Positions 1-7,766 of a stretch of DNA of 64,000 nt are shown here, piece after piece. Origin of the DNA: Labrys wisconsinensis. GTDB lineage: Bacteria > Pseudomonadota > Alphaproteobacteria > Rhizobiales > Labraceae. Each line of letters begins with the position of its first letter. The stretch's first letter is position 1. Location of the stretch: NCBI RefSeq assembly GCF_030814995.1, contig NZ_JAUSVX010000012.1, positions 186,001 through 250,000 of the forward strand. The letters run 5' to 3'. The translations under genes were made by a program, and so were the position numbers. The notes below the pieces were generated by a model that saw only the letters and a program-made list of their open reading frames with translations, was not told where the DNA came from and ran no database searches.

Positions 1-1
1 A

Positions 2-991
2 GGAGAAGGCCTCGTTGATCTCGAAATGGTCGATGTCGCCCTTGCCGAGCCCGGTCCTGGCGAAGATCAGCCGGGTGACGTCGACGGGGCCGGTCAGCAT
101 CAGCGCCGTGTCGGAGCCGACCGAAGCCGCGGCGCGGATGCGCGCCCGGGGCTTGAGGCCGAAGCGCTCGCCGGCCGCCTTGGAGCCGACCAGCACGGCC
201 GCCGCCCCGTCGACGATGCCGGAGGAATTGCCGGCGTGGTGGACGTGCTCGACCTTCTCCACCTCCGGATGGGCCTGCACGGCGACGGCGTCGAAGCCGC
301 CCATCTCGCCCATCTGCACGAAGGAGGCATTGAGGGCGCCGAGCGACTGCAGCGTGGTGGAGGGGCGCATGTGCTCGTCGCGGTCGAGGATGACGAGGCC
401 GTTGACGTCCGTGACCGGCACGACGGACCGGGCGAAGCGCCCCTCCTCCCAGGCCCGGGCGGCGCGCTGCTGGGATTCCACCGCAAAAGCGTCGACGTCG
501 CCGCGCGAGAAGCCGTACCGGGTGGCGATCAGGTCAGCCGAGACGCCCTGCGGCATGAAGTAGGTCGGCACGGCGCTGGAGGGATCGAGCGCCCAGGCGC
601 CGCCCGAGGCCATCATGCCGATGCGCGACATGCTCTCGACGCCGCCGCCGATGACGAGGTCCTTCTGGCCGGAGACGACCTGCGCCGCCGCCAGGTTCAC
701 CGCATCGAGCCCCGAGGCGCAGAACCGGTTGATCTGCACGCCCGGCACCCGGGTGCCGAGGCCGGCATGCATGGCCGCCACGCGGGCGATGTCGCCGCCG
801 GCCTCGCCGACGGGGTCGACGCAGCCGAGGATGACGTCCTCGACCACGTCCTCGGGCAGGCCGTTCCGCTCGGCGATCGCCCTCAGCGCGCCCGAGGCGA
901 GCGCCAGGCTCGTCACCTCGTGCAGGGCGCCGTCGGGCTTGCCGCGCCCGCGCGGCGTGCGCACCGCGTCGTAGATATAGGCTTCGGTCAT
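2..991 (-). CDS. Acetyl-CoA acetyltransferase (thiolase), 3' end cut by window edge
   Basis: Thiolase of beta-oxidation or acetoacetyl-CoA metabolism. It cleaves 3-ketoacyl-CoA with CoA, or condenses two acetyl-CoA. About 330 residues of an expected ~390-400 are visible. The protein begins MTEAYIYDAVRTPRG and carries the thiolase signature NRFCASGLDAVN, with the acyl-accepting cysteine at residue 91. A later HHAGNSSGIVDGAA segment fits the conserved NASGI/DGAA region. The C-terminal histidine and cysteine motifs lie outside the window. The ATG at 989-991 is preceded by an AGGAGAG-type ribosome site. It is last in view of a minus-strand run that starts with a MerR regulator and an acyl-CoA dehydrogenase, which suggests fatty acyl-CoA breakdown. 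Substrate chain length cannot be read from sequence. Confidence 0.93.
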   Translation of the reverse strand, partial: MTEAYIYDAVRTPRGRGKPDGALHEVTSLALASGALRAIAERNGLPEDVVEDVILGCVDPVGEAGGDIARVAAMHAGLGTRVPGVQINRFCASGLDAVNLAAAQVVSGQKDLVIGGGVESMSRIGMMASGGAWALDPSSAVPTYFMPQGVSADLIATRYGFSRGDVDAFAVESQQRAARAWEEGRFARSVVPVTDVNGLVILDRDEHMRPSTTLQSLGALNASFVQMGEMGGFDAVAVQAHPEVEKVEHVHHAGNSSGIVDGAAAVLVGSKAAGERFGLKPRARIRAAASVGSDTALMLTGPVDVTRLIFARTGLGKGDIDHFEINEAFS

Positions 992-1040
992 CGGGCCTCT
1001 CCTTCACCTGCGCCGGCCTCGGCCGCCGCGCCGCCCGCAA

Positions 1041-1090
1041 GAGGCTGTCATGGACCATGGATAGAGCCATGCGTGGTCCATGATAGCCTC
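1041..1090 (-). terminator. Long hairpin after DUF4259 gene
   Basis: Arms at 1041-1057 and 1074-1090 pair over 17 positions; one pair is a G/T mismatch that becomes G-U in RNA read from the plus strand. The loop is 16 nt. The hairpin begins at the last base of the DUF4259 stop codon and lies upstream of the thiolase. No T-run follows on the minus strand, so it may act as an mRNA stabiliser or partial terminator separating two operon segments rather than a classic intrinsic terminator. Confidence 0.55.
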
Positions 1091-1491
1091 TACTCGGACA
1101 ATCGTTCCATCAGGTCGTCGATCACGGCATTCCACGCATCGGCCTCGTCGCTGTCGGCCCAGAGGTCGACCAGCTCCGAGCCCGGCCCGCGGACGCTGCG
1201 GAGCGCTCGCCGGGCGAGCTTCGCCAGCCCCGCCTTGGCCAGGACCGCCTCCCGTATCGTGGCGAGGGCCTCGGCCGCCTCGCGCGAGAGCAGGTCCTCC
1301 TGCCCGTCCCGCGCCGCGGCGGCGAGGGCGGCGGCGGCCACGGCCTGCGCGCCCTGGTCGGCCTCGCAATAATCGGCCGTGGCCGCGGCGTCGAGCCCGG
1401 CCAGGATCGCATCCAGGCCGTCGGATTCGACCTGATAGACGAAGTCCGCCGCATCGTCGTTCTCGAACGGCTTCACACCCCAGGCGCCCAT
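1090..1491 (-). CDS. DUF4259 domain-containing protein
   Basis: A 133-residue cytosolic protein of unknown function. The N-terminal MGAWGVKPFENDDAADFV matches the hallmark of DUF4259 proteins (MGAWG..xFENDDA). The rest is alanine-rich and helical, with an acidic C-terminus; no signal peptide or membrane segment is visible. It sits 31 bp after the acyl-CoA dehydrogenase and is followed by a strong hairpin, so it may be co-transcribed with the upstream beta-oxidation genes. Nothing in the family links it to fatty acid breakdown, so the location may be incidental. The ATG at 1491 gives the usual family start. Confidence 0.85.
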   Translation of the reverse strand: MGAWGVKPFENDDAADFVYQVESDGLDAILAGLDAAATADYCEADQGAQAVAAAALAAAARDGQEDLLSREAAEALATIREAVLAKAGLAKLARRALRSVRGPGSELVDLWADSDEADAWNAVIDDLMERLSE

Positions 1492-1522
1492 CGACCCTCC
1501 AGCGAAACCGGGCGGTCCACCT

Positions 1523-3301
1523 TCAGAACATCTCGGCCGGCAGCGCCATGACGCTGTCGGCGCCGGCCGTGATCCGCGCCAGGCGCATGCCCGTCTCCGG
1601 CAGCAGCCTCTCGGCGAAGAAGCGGCCGGTGACGAGCTTGGCCTGCATGGCCGGCTCTTCCGATCTGGCGAGCGCGGCGCGCGCCATCAAGCCCCACATA
1701 TGGCCCAGCGCCACCAGGCCGAGAAGATGGAGATAGTCGGCGGAGCCGGCGCCGGCATGGTCGGGCCGGGCGATGGCGTTCTGCATGAACCACATCGTGG
1801 CCTGCTGGAGATGGCCGACCGAGGCCTTGAGCGGCGCGACATAGGGGCCCATGCGCGCATCGGCCTCGTTCTCCCGGACGAAGCCGTTGACCTCGGCCAG
1901 GAAGGCCATCATCGCCCGGCCGCCGTCGCGCGGCAGCTTGCGGCCGACGAGGTCGAGGGCCTGGATGCCGTTGGCCCCTTCATAGATCATGGTGATGCGC
2001 GCATCGCGCACGAACTGCTCCATGCCCCATTCGGCGATGTAGCCGTGGCCGCCGAGCACCTGCTGGGCGTTGACGGCATGGGTGAAGCCGTAATCGGTCA
2101 GCATGGCCTTGAGCACCGGCGTCATCAGGCCGAGCCGGTCGTCGGCGGCCTGCCGGACCTTCTCGTCCGGCGCGCGGCGATAGAGGTCGGCCTGCAGGGC
2201 AGTGGCCAGCGCCAGGGCCCGGCCGGCCTCGGTCAGGGCCCTGATGGTCATCAGCGTGCGGCGCACGTCGGGATGGACGATGATCGGATCGGCCGGCTTG
2301 TCCGGCGCCTTCGGCCCGGTCAGCGCCCTGCCCTGCAGGCGGTCGCGGGCATAGGCCGCGGCATTCTGGTAGGCGACCTCGCCGATGCCGAGCCCCTGGA
2401 TGCCGACGGCGAGCCGCGCCTCGTTCATCATCACGAACATGGCGGCGAGGCCCTTGTTCGCCTCGCCCACCAGCCAGGCGGTCGCCCCGTCATAGTCCAT
2501 GACGCAGGTGGCGTTGGCGTGGATGCCCATCTTCTCCTCGATCTTGCCGCAGGAGAGGGCGTTGCGCCGCCCGGGCCGGCCCTCGGCGTCGGGGATGAAT
2601 TTCGGGCAGACGAACAGCGAGATGCCCTTGGTGCCGGCCGGCGCACCCTCGATGCGCGCCAGCACGAGATGGACGATGTTCTCGGCAAGGTCGTGCTCGC
2701 CGGCGGAGATGAAGATCTTCTGGCCGGTGATGGCATAGGAGCCGTCGGGCTGCGGCGCCGCGCGGGTGCGCAGGAGACCGAGATCGGTGCCGCAATGCGG
2801 CTCGGTGAGGTTCATGGTGCCGGACCATTCGCCGGCGGCCATCTTGGGAATATAGGTCGCCTTCTGCTCCTGCGAGCCGTGCACCAGCAGGGCCGCCATC
2901 GCCCCCTGGGTCAGGCCGGGATACATGCCGAAGGCGAAGTTCGCCGAGGTGACGAATTCCTGCATCACGGCGTTGAGCGTCGCCGGCAGCCCCATGCCGC
3001 CATACTCCGCCGGGACGGGCAGCCCGATCCAGCCGCCCTCGCGATAGGCCTCGTAGGCCGCCTTGAAGCCCTTGGGCGTGGCGACCGAGCCGTCCTCGGC
3101 GCGCCGGCAGCCCTCGCGGTCGCCGGAAGCGTTGAGCGGCAGGAGCTTCTCGGCGCAGATCCGGCCGCCTTCCTCCAGGATGGCGCGCAAGGTCTGGCGC
3201 GAGACGTCCTCGAAGCCCGGCAGCTCGCGATGACGGTCGATGTCGAGCACATCGGTGAGGAGGAAGATCACGTCGTCGACGGGGGCCTTGTAGCTCGGCA
3301 T
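1523..3301 (-). CDS. Acyl-CoA dehydrogenase (DmdC-like, ~590 aa type)
   Basis: FAD-dependent dehydrogenase that introduces the trans-2,3 double bond into acyl-CoA. The 592 residues match the long acyl-CoA dehydrogenase subfamily that includes 3-methylmercaptopropionyl-CoA dehydrogenase. The N-terminal helical region starts MPSYKAPVDDVIFLL. The middle domain has EWSGTMNLTEPHCGTDLG, and the C-terminal region has MIYEGANGIQALDLVGRK with the usual catalytic-glutamate neighbourhood. The reading frame is open 36 codons further upstream, but that part is arginine/serine-rich and overlaps merR; the ATG at 3299-3301 fits the family. It starts 16 bp after merR and is probably controlled by it. The true substrate (fatty, branched or sulfur-containing acyl-CoA) is undetermined. 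Confidence 0.93.
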   Translation of the reverse strand: MPSYKAPVDDVIFLLTDVLDIDRHRELPGFEDVSRQTLRAILEEGGRICAEKLLPLNASGDREGCRRAEDGSVATPKGFKAAYEAYREGGWIGLPVPAEYGGMGLPATLNAVMQEFVTSANFAFGMYPGLTQGAMAALLVHGSQEQKATYIPKMAAGEWSGTMNLTEPHCGTDLGLLRTRAAPQPDGSYAITGQKIFISAGEHDLAENIVHLVLARIEGAPAGTKGISLFVCPKFIPDAEGRPGRRNALSCGKIEEKMGIHANATCVMDYDGATAWLVGEANKGLAAMFVMMNEARLAVGIQGLGIGEVAYQNAAAYARDRLQGRALTGPKAPDKPADPIIVHPDVRRTLMTIRALTEAGRALALATALQADLYRRAPDEKVRQAADDRLGLMTPVLKAMLTDYGFTHAVNAQQVLGGHGYIAEWGMEQFVRDARITMIYEGANGIQALDLVGRKLPRDGGRAMMAFLAEVNGFVRENEADARMGPYVAPLKASVGHLQQATMWFMQNAIARPDHAGAGSADYLHLLGLVALGHMWGLMARAALARSEEPAMQAKLVTGRFFAERLLPETGMRLARITAGADSVMALPAEMF

Positions 3302-3317
3302 GGCGTCCTCGCAGGTG

Positions 3318-3788
3318 TTATCGCGGCCGGGCGTGCCGCGGCGGCTCGGGCTCGGCCAGGGCGGCCAGACGGGCCCGGACGATGTCGCGGGCATGGCTGA
3401 GCTCGGCATGGGCCCGGTCGATGTCGCGCCGGCGCGCCTCCAGCTCCAGGAGCTTGTCCTCGAAACGGGTGAGCGCCACGGTGAGCTGCGTCGCCTGGCC
3501 GTCGCCGAGGTCGTAGAGGTCGAGCATGTCGCGCACCTCCTCCAGGGAGAAGCCGACGCTCTTGCCCATCAGCACCAGCTTCAGCCGCGCCCGGTCGCGC
3601 CGCGAATAGAGGCGCTCCAAGCCGCGCCGCTCCGGGGTGAGCAGCCCCTTCTCCTCGTAGAAGCGCAGGGTGCGGGCGGTGATGCCGAACTCGGCGACGA
3701 GGTCGTGGATGGTGAAGCGGCCGGGGCGCTCCTCGCTCGCGGGAGCGCCGAAGCGCGGGGACAGGACTGAAGAGAGCGCGTCGATCAC
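3318..3788 (-). CDS. MerR-family transcriptional regulator of acyl-CoA genes
   Basis: A 156-residue DNA-binding regulator. After about 25 variable residues comes the MerR helix-turn-helix FTIHDLVAEFGITARTLRFYEEKGLLTPER with its wing, then a long dimerisation coiled coil with repeated Leu/Glu. MerR relatives of the LiuR type control acyl-CoA dehydrogenase operons in alphaproteobacteria, and this gene sits 16 bp before one. An in-frame TTG start at 3842 is possible, but it falls inside the -35 box and operator, so the GTG at 3786-3788 is preferred. The ligand is unknown; acyl-CoA is a reasonable guess from context. Confidence 0.88.
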   Translation of the reverse strand: MIDALSSVLSPRFGAPASEERPGRFTIHDLVAEFGITARTLRFYEEKGLLTPERRGLERLYSRRDRARLKLVLMGKSVGFSLEEVRDMLDLYDLGDGQATQLTVALTRFEDKLLELEARRRDIDRAHAELSHARDIVRARLAALAEPEPPRHARPR

Positions 3789-3813
3789 CGGACCTGACCT
3801 TGCCTGACGGTTG

Positions 3814-3843
3814 CTTGTATCCGACGTTGACGTAAACGTCAAC
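3814..3843 (-). promoter_or_regulatory. merR operator and sigma-70-type promoter
   Basis: On the minus strand TTGACG (3842-3837), a 17-bp spacer and TACAAG (3819-3814) form a good -35/-10 pair. The -35 lies within a perfect 18-bp palindrome, GTTGACGTAAACGTCAAC (3826-3843), which resembles sites of LiuR-type MerR regulators (TTGACGTNNACGTCAA-like). The likely effect is autoregulation of merR and control of the acyl-CoA dehydrogenase behind it. Confidence 0.75.
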
Positions 3844-3932
3844 CTTCAGCCAGTGCTACACGACCGACCGGCCGGTCGCGCCTCGGCAGATCTTCACGGA
3901 TCGGAACCGTGGTCCGGCCCGTGAAACTCTGT

Positions 3933-4499
3933 TCAGCCGGCCGCCATCTCGTCGAACATGCCGGTGGGCAGGCCGTCCATGCTGCGGGCGTTCTTTTCGC
4001 GCCGATAGGTCTCCAGCCCGTCCTCGCCCTTGGCGGCGGCCCAGCGCTCGAGCGTGTCGCGCTCGCCGGCATAGTCGAACAGCGGCACGCCGAAGCCGCA
4101 GGAGGTCTGGACGAGGTCGACGTCGAGGGTGACGATCTGGCGGGCGCCGAGCGGCTCCTCGCCGCCGAAGGCCTCGGCGAGCAGGCGGGCATAGGCCGGC
4201 GTGCCGCGCCACAGGCTCGCGCCCTGCCCGTAGAGGCGCAGGATCAGCGGCGGCGCCTCGAAGGCGCAGAACATCAGCGTCAGGCGGCCGTCCGCCTTCA
4301 GATGCGCCGCGGTCTCGCAGCCGCTGCCGGTGCGGTCGAGATAGGCGACGGCGTTGGAGCCGAGGATGCGAAAGCCGTCCGTGCCGCGCGGCGAAAGGTT
4401 GATGCGGCTCGCGGCCGTCGCCGAGGCGGCGAAGAAGATGTGCTGCCGGGCGATGAACGCACGGTGGGCCAGCTCGATCTGCGGGAATTGCTTGGCCAT
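3933..4499 (-). CDS. Pyridoxamine 5'-phosphate oxidase-like (PPOX fold) protein
   Basis: A 188-residue protein of the FMN-binding split-barrel superfamily. It starts MAKQFPQIELAHRAFIARQ and contains INLSPRG and AYLDRTGSGCETAAHL, typical of the general stress/PPOX-like family that binds a flavin or F420-type cofactor. The C-terminal half (YGVPLFDYAGERDTLERWAAAKG-like) is shared by this subfamily in proteobacteria. It is probably an oxidoreductase or redox-related protein of unknown substrate. It is transcribed divergently from the lytic transglycosylase. The ATG at 4497-4499 has GGAGCGG upstream. The open frame continues far upstream without coding character. Confidence 0.87.
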   Translation of the reverse strand: MAKQFPQIELAHRAFIARQHIFFAASATAASRINLSPRGTDGFRILGSNAVAYLDRTGSGCETAAHLKADGRLTLMFCAFEAPPLILRLYGQGASLWRGTPAYARLLAEAFGGEEPLGARQIVTLDVDLVQTSCGFGVPLFDYAGERDTLERWAAAKGEDGLETYRREKNARSMDGLPTGMFDEMAAG

Positions 4500-4700
4500 G
4501 GACCGCTCCTTCCCGCCCGGCTTAGCAGGAATGCGCGGGTCGGACCACGAGGGCGCCGCGATTCCGTCGGCGAGGCCGCCCTTGATAACCACAGGGAAAC
4601 CTGGAGATGCGAACAAAACGGATCTGCGATTCGGTAAGATCCGAATCAGGTCGAACCGCCTGAGCGCAGGCGGACGCACCCGAGGGGAAAGGAGAGCTCG

Positions 4701-5498
4701 ATGTCGACGGGCGGGCACTACGGAGCGATCGGCTTTGCAGCCTGGCTGGCACTCATGGCCATGGCCGGCACGGCCGCCGCCGCGCAATGCGGCAACTCGG
4801 CGGCAGGCTTCGAAGCCTGGAAGAAGGAGTTTGCCGGCGAGGCGTCGGCCCGGGGCACCGGGTCGCGCGCCATCTCGGCCCTGATGGCGGCCAGCTATTC
4901 GACCGCGACGATCTCGGCCGACCGCGGCCAGAAAAGCTTCCGCCTGTCGCTCGACCAGTTCATGGCCAAGCGCGGCGGCTCGGTCATCGCCAGCCGCGGC
5001 AAGGCGCTGAAGCGCTCCAACGCCGCCCTGTTCGCCTCGATCGAGCAGCGCTACGGCGTCCCGCCCGGTCCGCTCCTGGCGATCTGGGGCATGGAGACCG
5101 GCTTCGGCAACGTCAAGGGCAACCAGAGGCTGGTCTCGGCGGTCGCCACCCTCGCCTATGACTGCCGCCGGTCCGACTTCTTCACCGAGCAGCTCTATGC
5201 CGCCCTGACGCTGATCGACCACGGGAGGCTCTCGCCCGACGAGCGCTCGTCCATGCACGGCGAGATCGGCCAGACGCAGTTCATGCCCAAGAACGTCCTC
5301 AACTACGGCCAGGGCAACCTCGACAGCGCGGCCGGCGCCCTGACCTCGACGGCGAACTTCCTGAAGGCGCACGGCTGGCAGGCCGGCGCGGGATATCAGC
5401 CCGGCGAGGCCAATTTCGGCGCCATCGAGGCCTGGAACGCCGCGTCGGTCTACCAGCGGGCGATCGCCATCATCGGCCACCAGATCGACGGCGGCTAA
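4701..5498 (+). CDS. Lytic murein transglycosylase, MltB/SLT_2 type
   Basis: A 265-residue secreted enzyme that cleaves the MurNAc-GlcNAc bond to form 1,6-anhydro muropeptides. Residues 1-28 form a signal peptide ending TAAAAQ. The SLT_2 domain has PPGPLLAIWGMETGFG with the catalytic glutamate at residue 132, then IGQTQFMPKNVLNYG, a characteristic MltB segment. At 265 residues it lacks the C-terminal peptidoglycan-binding domain often fused to this family. The ATG at 4701 has GGAGAG just upstream. It is monocistronic in this window. Confidence 0.9.
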   Translation: MSTGGHYGAIGFAAWLALMAMAGTAAAAQCGNSAAGFEAWKKEFAGEASARGTGSRAISALMAASYSTATISADRGQKSFRLSLDQFMAKRGGSVIASRGKALKRSNAALFASIEQRYGVPPGPLLAIWGMETGFGNVKGNQRLVSAVATLAYDCRRSDFFTEQLYAALTLIDHGRLSPDERSSMHGEIGQTQFMPKNVLNYGQGNLDSAAGALTSTANFLKAHGWQAGAGYQPGEANFGAIEAWNAASVYQRAIAIIGHQIDGG

Positions 5499-5565
5499 GC
5501 AGCCGGCACGCGCGGCTCGGAGCAGCGCAGCGTGTCGAAGATCATGGCTGTGCGGTCCTATGTGA

Positions 5566-5841
5566 CCGCGCAGCCTGCGGTCGGCCCGAGCAGATTCTTG
5601 CGAACGGGCAGACCGGCGGTCGCTTGCCGCGGACGTCGTCGCGATCTCGCGGCAGGAACTGCGCTTCGACGCCGCGGGTGGTGTCTGGCGGGTTGCCGTT
5701 GCGTTCGACCCTGAGCGTCGAGCGATACTGTTGGTGGCGGGAGACAAATCAGGCGTTGGCCAGAAGCGTTTCTACCGGCAACTGATCCAGAGAGCGGATC
5801 GGCGGTATAGGGCGCATTTGGCACAGCTGCCGGCTCGATAG
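5566..5841 (+). pseudogene. Decayed RelE/ParE-type (HigB-like, DUF891) toxin remnant
   Basis: From about 5650 the frame ending at the TAG at 5839-5841 reads QELRFDAAGGVWRVAVAFDP, then ILLVAGDKSG and KRFYRQLI. This is the conserved C-terminal half of RelE/ParE-type toxins paired with the XRE antitoxin that follows. Upstream the frame is closed by TGA at 5563-5565 and no start codon precedes the conserved part; the usual N-terminal half is not recognisable in that frame. A short stretch in another frame (PEQILANGQ) faintly resembles the missing part, suggesting frameshift plus small deletions. It ends 1 bp before the antitoxin start, the usual order for this family. Confidence 0.72.
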
Positions 5842-5842
5842 G

Positions 5843-6259
5843 ATGGGGATGAGGGAGATGGCGCGGACGCTCGACGAAGTCATTGGGTCGCTCTCACCCG
5901 AGCAGCAGGCCCGTGTGTCTGCGCGCCATCAGCAGCTCCGCCAGGAGGTCGAAGGCTTGCGCGAGCTCCGTCGCGTTGCCGGCAAGGCGCAGTCCGAGTT
6001 GGCCGCAGCTCTCCGTATCAAGCAACCATCGGTCTCCAAGATCGAGCGACAGGCCGACCTGTACCTCTCGACGCTGCGAACCTATGTGGAGGCGCTCGGC
6101 GGGCGGCTGGAGCTCGTGGTCCATTTGCCGGATCGCCCCACGCTGCGGCTGACGACGATCGGCGACCTTGTCGGGGGACAAGATCCCGCTCCGAAGCCCG
6201 CTCCGGCGCGCAGGAAGCCCGCCGTGCGCGGTCAGCATTCGCCGTTGATCGAGAGGTAG
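5843..6259 (+). CDS. XRE-family antitoxin/transcriptional regulator
   Basis: A 138-residue helix-turn-helix protein with MARTLDEVIGSLSPEQQARV, then the DNA-binding segment AGKAQSELAAALRIKQPSVSKIERQ and TLRTYVEALGGRLELVV. This layout is that of antitoxins encoded right after RelE-like (DUF891) toxins. The C-terminal tail is proline/arginine-rich. The toxin before it appears broken, so this is probably an orphan antitoxin that may still repress its own promoter. Three ATGs are possible (5843, 5849, 5858); 5858 matches the conserved MARTLDE start, while 5843 gives the longest frame. Confidence 0.85.
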   Translation: MGMREMARTLDEVIGSLSPEQQARVSARHQQLRQEVEGLRELRRVAGKAQSELAAALRIKQPSVSKIERQADLYLSTLRTYVEALGGRLELVVHLPDRPTLRLTTIGDLVGGQDPAPKPAPARRKPAVRGQHSPLIER

Positions 6260-6305
6260 CGGCGCCCGCAGGTGCCACCGTCCCCCGCAACGCGCCGGCC
6301 CCGCC

Positions 6306-7004
6306 TCAGTGCTTGGCGAAGGTCTCGTCGAAGGAATAGCCGGCCCCGCGAACCGTGCGGATCGGATCGACCTCGCGGACCCGGTTGATCGACTTGCGCA
6401 GCCGGCCGACATGCACGTCGACGGTGCGCTCGTCGATATAGACGTCGCGGCCCCAGACGCTGTCGAGCAGCTGCTCGCGGGCAAAGACGCGGCCGGGCGC
6501 CTGCATCAGAAACTCGAGCAGGCGGAACTCGGTCGGCCCGAGGCGGATCTCGCGGTTGCCGCGATGGACGCGCTTGGTCTCGCGGTCGAGCGAGATGTCG
6601 CCGGCCTTGAGCACCGAGGCGACATGGTCGGGCTTGGCGCGCCGCAGCAGCGCCTTCACCCGCGCCACCAGCTCCGGCACGGAGAAGGGCTTGACCACGT
6701 AGTCGTCGGCGCCGGTGGCCAGGCCCCGCACGCGCTCGGTCTCCTCGCCGCGGGCGGTCAGCATGATCACCGGCAGGCGCTCGGTCTCCGGCCGCATGCG
6801 GATGCGGCGGCACAGCTCGATGCCGGACAGGCCCGGCAGCATCCAGTCGAGCAGCACGAGGTCGGGCACGCTCTCGCGCAGGCGGATCTCCGCCTCGTCG
6901 CCGCGCCCGACATTATCGACTTCATAGCCCTCCGCCTCGAGATTGTAGCGGAGCAACGTCGTCAACGCTTCCTCATCCTCGACAATCAAGACGCGCGGAG
7001 ACAT
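6306..7004 (-). CDS. phoB: Phosphate regulon response regulator PhoB
   Basis: A 232-residue OmpR-family response regulator that activates Pho-box promoters when phosphate is scarce. The receiver domain (1-120) has acidic residues near the start (VEDEE), phospho-acceptor Asp53 (LLDWMLPG), a conserved Thr in MLTARG and Lys in VKPFS. The C-terminal winged helix (130-230) ends RTVRGAGYSFDE. It is the last gene of the minus-strand phoR-pstSCAB-phoU-phoB run, 13 bp after phoU. Order and neighbours make the assignment firm. Confidence 0.97.
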   Translation of the reverse strand: MSPRVLIVEDEEALTTLLRYNLEAEGYEVDNVGRGDEAEIRLRESVPDLVLLDWMLPGLSGIELCRRIRMRPETERLPVIMLTARGEETERVRGLATGADDYVVKPFSVPELVARVKALLRRAKPDHVASVLKAGDISLDRETKRVHRGNREIRLGPTEFRLLEFLMQAPGRVFAREQLLDSVWGRDVYIDERTVDVHVGRLRKSINRVREVDPIRTVRGAGYSFDETFAKH

Positions 7005-7017
7005 TCAGGCCCTCTGC

Positions 7018-7740
7018 TCAGTTCGCGACAGCGGGAAACTCCACCGGCATGGTGCTGGTGGTGTCGTTCTTCGGCCGCTCGCCGCTCGGCGACTGGCCGG
7101 TCACGAGGTAGTGCACGGTCTCGGCGATGTTGGTGGCGTGGTCGCCGATGCGCTCGATGTTCTTGGCGCAGAACAGGAGATGGGTGCAGAAGCCGATGTT
7201 GCGCGGATCCTCCATCATGTAGGTCAGGAGCTCGCGGAACAGCGATGTGTACATGGCGTCGACCGCCCCGTCCGAGCGCCAGACCGCCAGGGCCTCCTCG
7301 ACGTTACGCTGGGCGAAGGCGTCGAGCACCTGCTTGAGCTGCTCCAGCACCAGCTCGGCCATGTGGTTGAAGCCGCCGAAGATCTTGTTGCCCTGCATCT
7401 GGCCGTTGATGGCCACCACGCGCTTGGCGATGTTCTTGCCGAGGTCGCCGATACGCTCGAGGTCGCCGGCGACGCGCAGCGCAGCGACGATCTCGCGCAG
7501 GTCCTGGGCGAGCGGCTGGCGCTTGGCGATGACCAGGATGGCGCGCTCCTCGGCGGCGCGCTGCAGCGCGTCGATGGTGCCGTCGAGCGCGATGACGCGC
7601 TCGGCCTGCTCCATGTCGCGACGCATCAGGGCGTTGATGCTGTCGAGCACGCTCTTCTCCGCATAGCCGCCCATTTCGGCGATCATGTTCCGGAGCTCGA
7701 GCAGCTCCTGGTCGAAGGACTTGACGATATGTTCGGCCAT
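7018..7740 (-). CDS. phoU: Phosphate signalling complex protein PhoU
   Basis: A 240-residue all-helical peripheral protein with two PhoU three-helix repeats (about 10-105 and 115-210). Each contains the metal-binding E/D-x-x-D motif, seen as VAGDLERIGDLGKNIA and CAKNIERIGDHATNIAE. It links the Pst transporter to PhoR and keeps PhoR in phosphatase mode when phosphate is plentiful. It starts 26 bp after pstB, with the ATG at 7738-7740. Confidence 0.97.
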   Translation of the reverse strand: MAEHIVKSFDQELLELRNMIAEMGGYAEKSVLDSINALMRRDMEQAERVIALDGTIDALQRAAEERAILVIAKRQPLAQDLREIVAALRVAGDLERIGDLGKNIAKRVVAINGQMQGNKIFGGFNHMAELVLEQLKQVLDAFAQRNVEEALAVWRSDGAVDAMYTSLFRELLTYMMEDPRNIGFCTHLLFCAKNIERIGDHATNIAETVHYLVTGQSPSGERPKNDTTSTMPVEFPAVAN

Positions 7741-7766
7741 GGCGGGGAATCCTTCGTCCGGGCGCG

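Noticed and set aside
3789-3842. Upstream TTG start for the MerR regulator
   Set aside because: It lies within the palindrome and -35 box, so it would not be transcribed from the predicted promoter.
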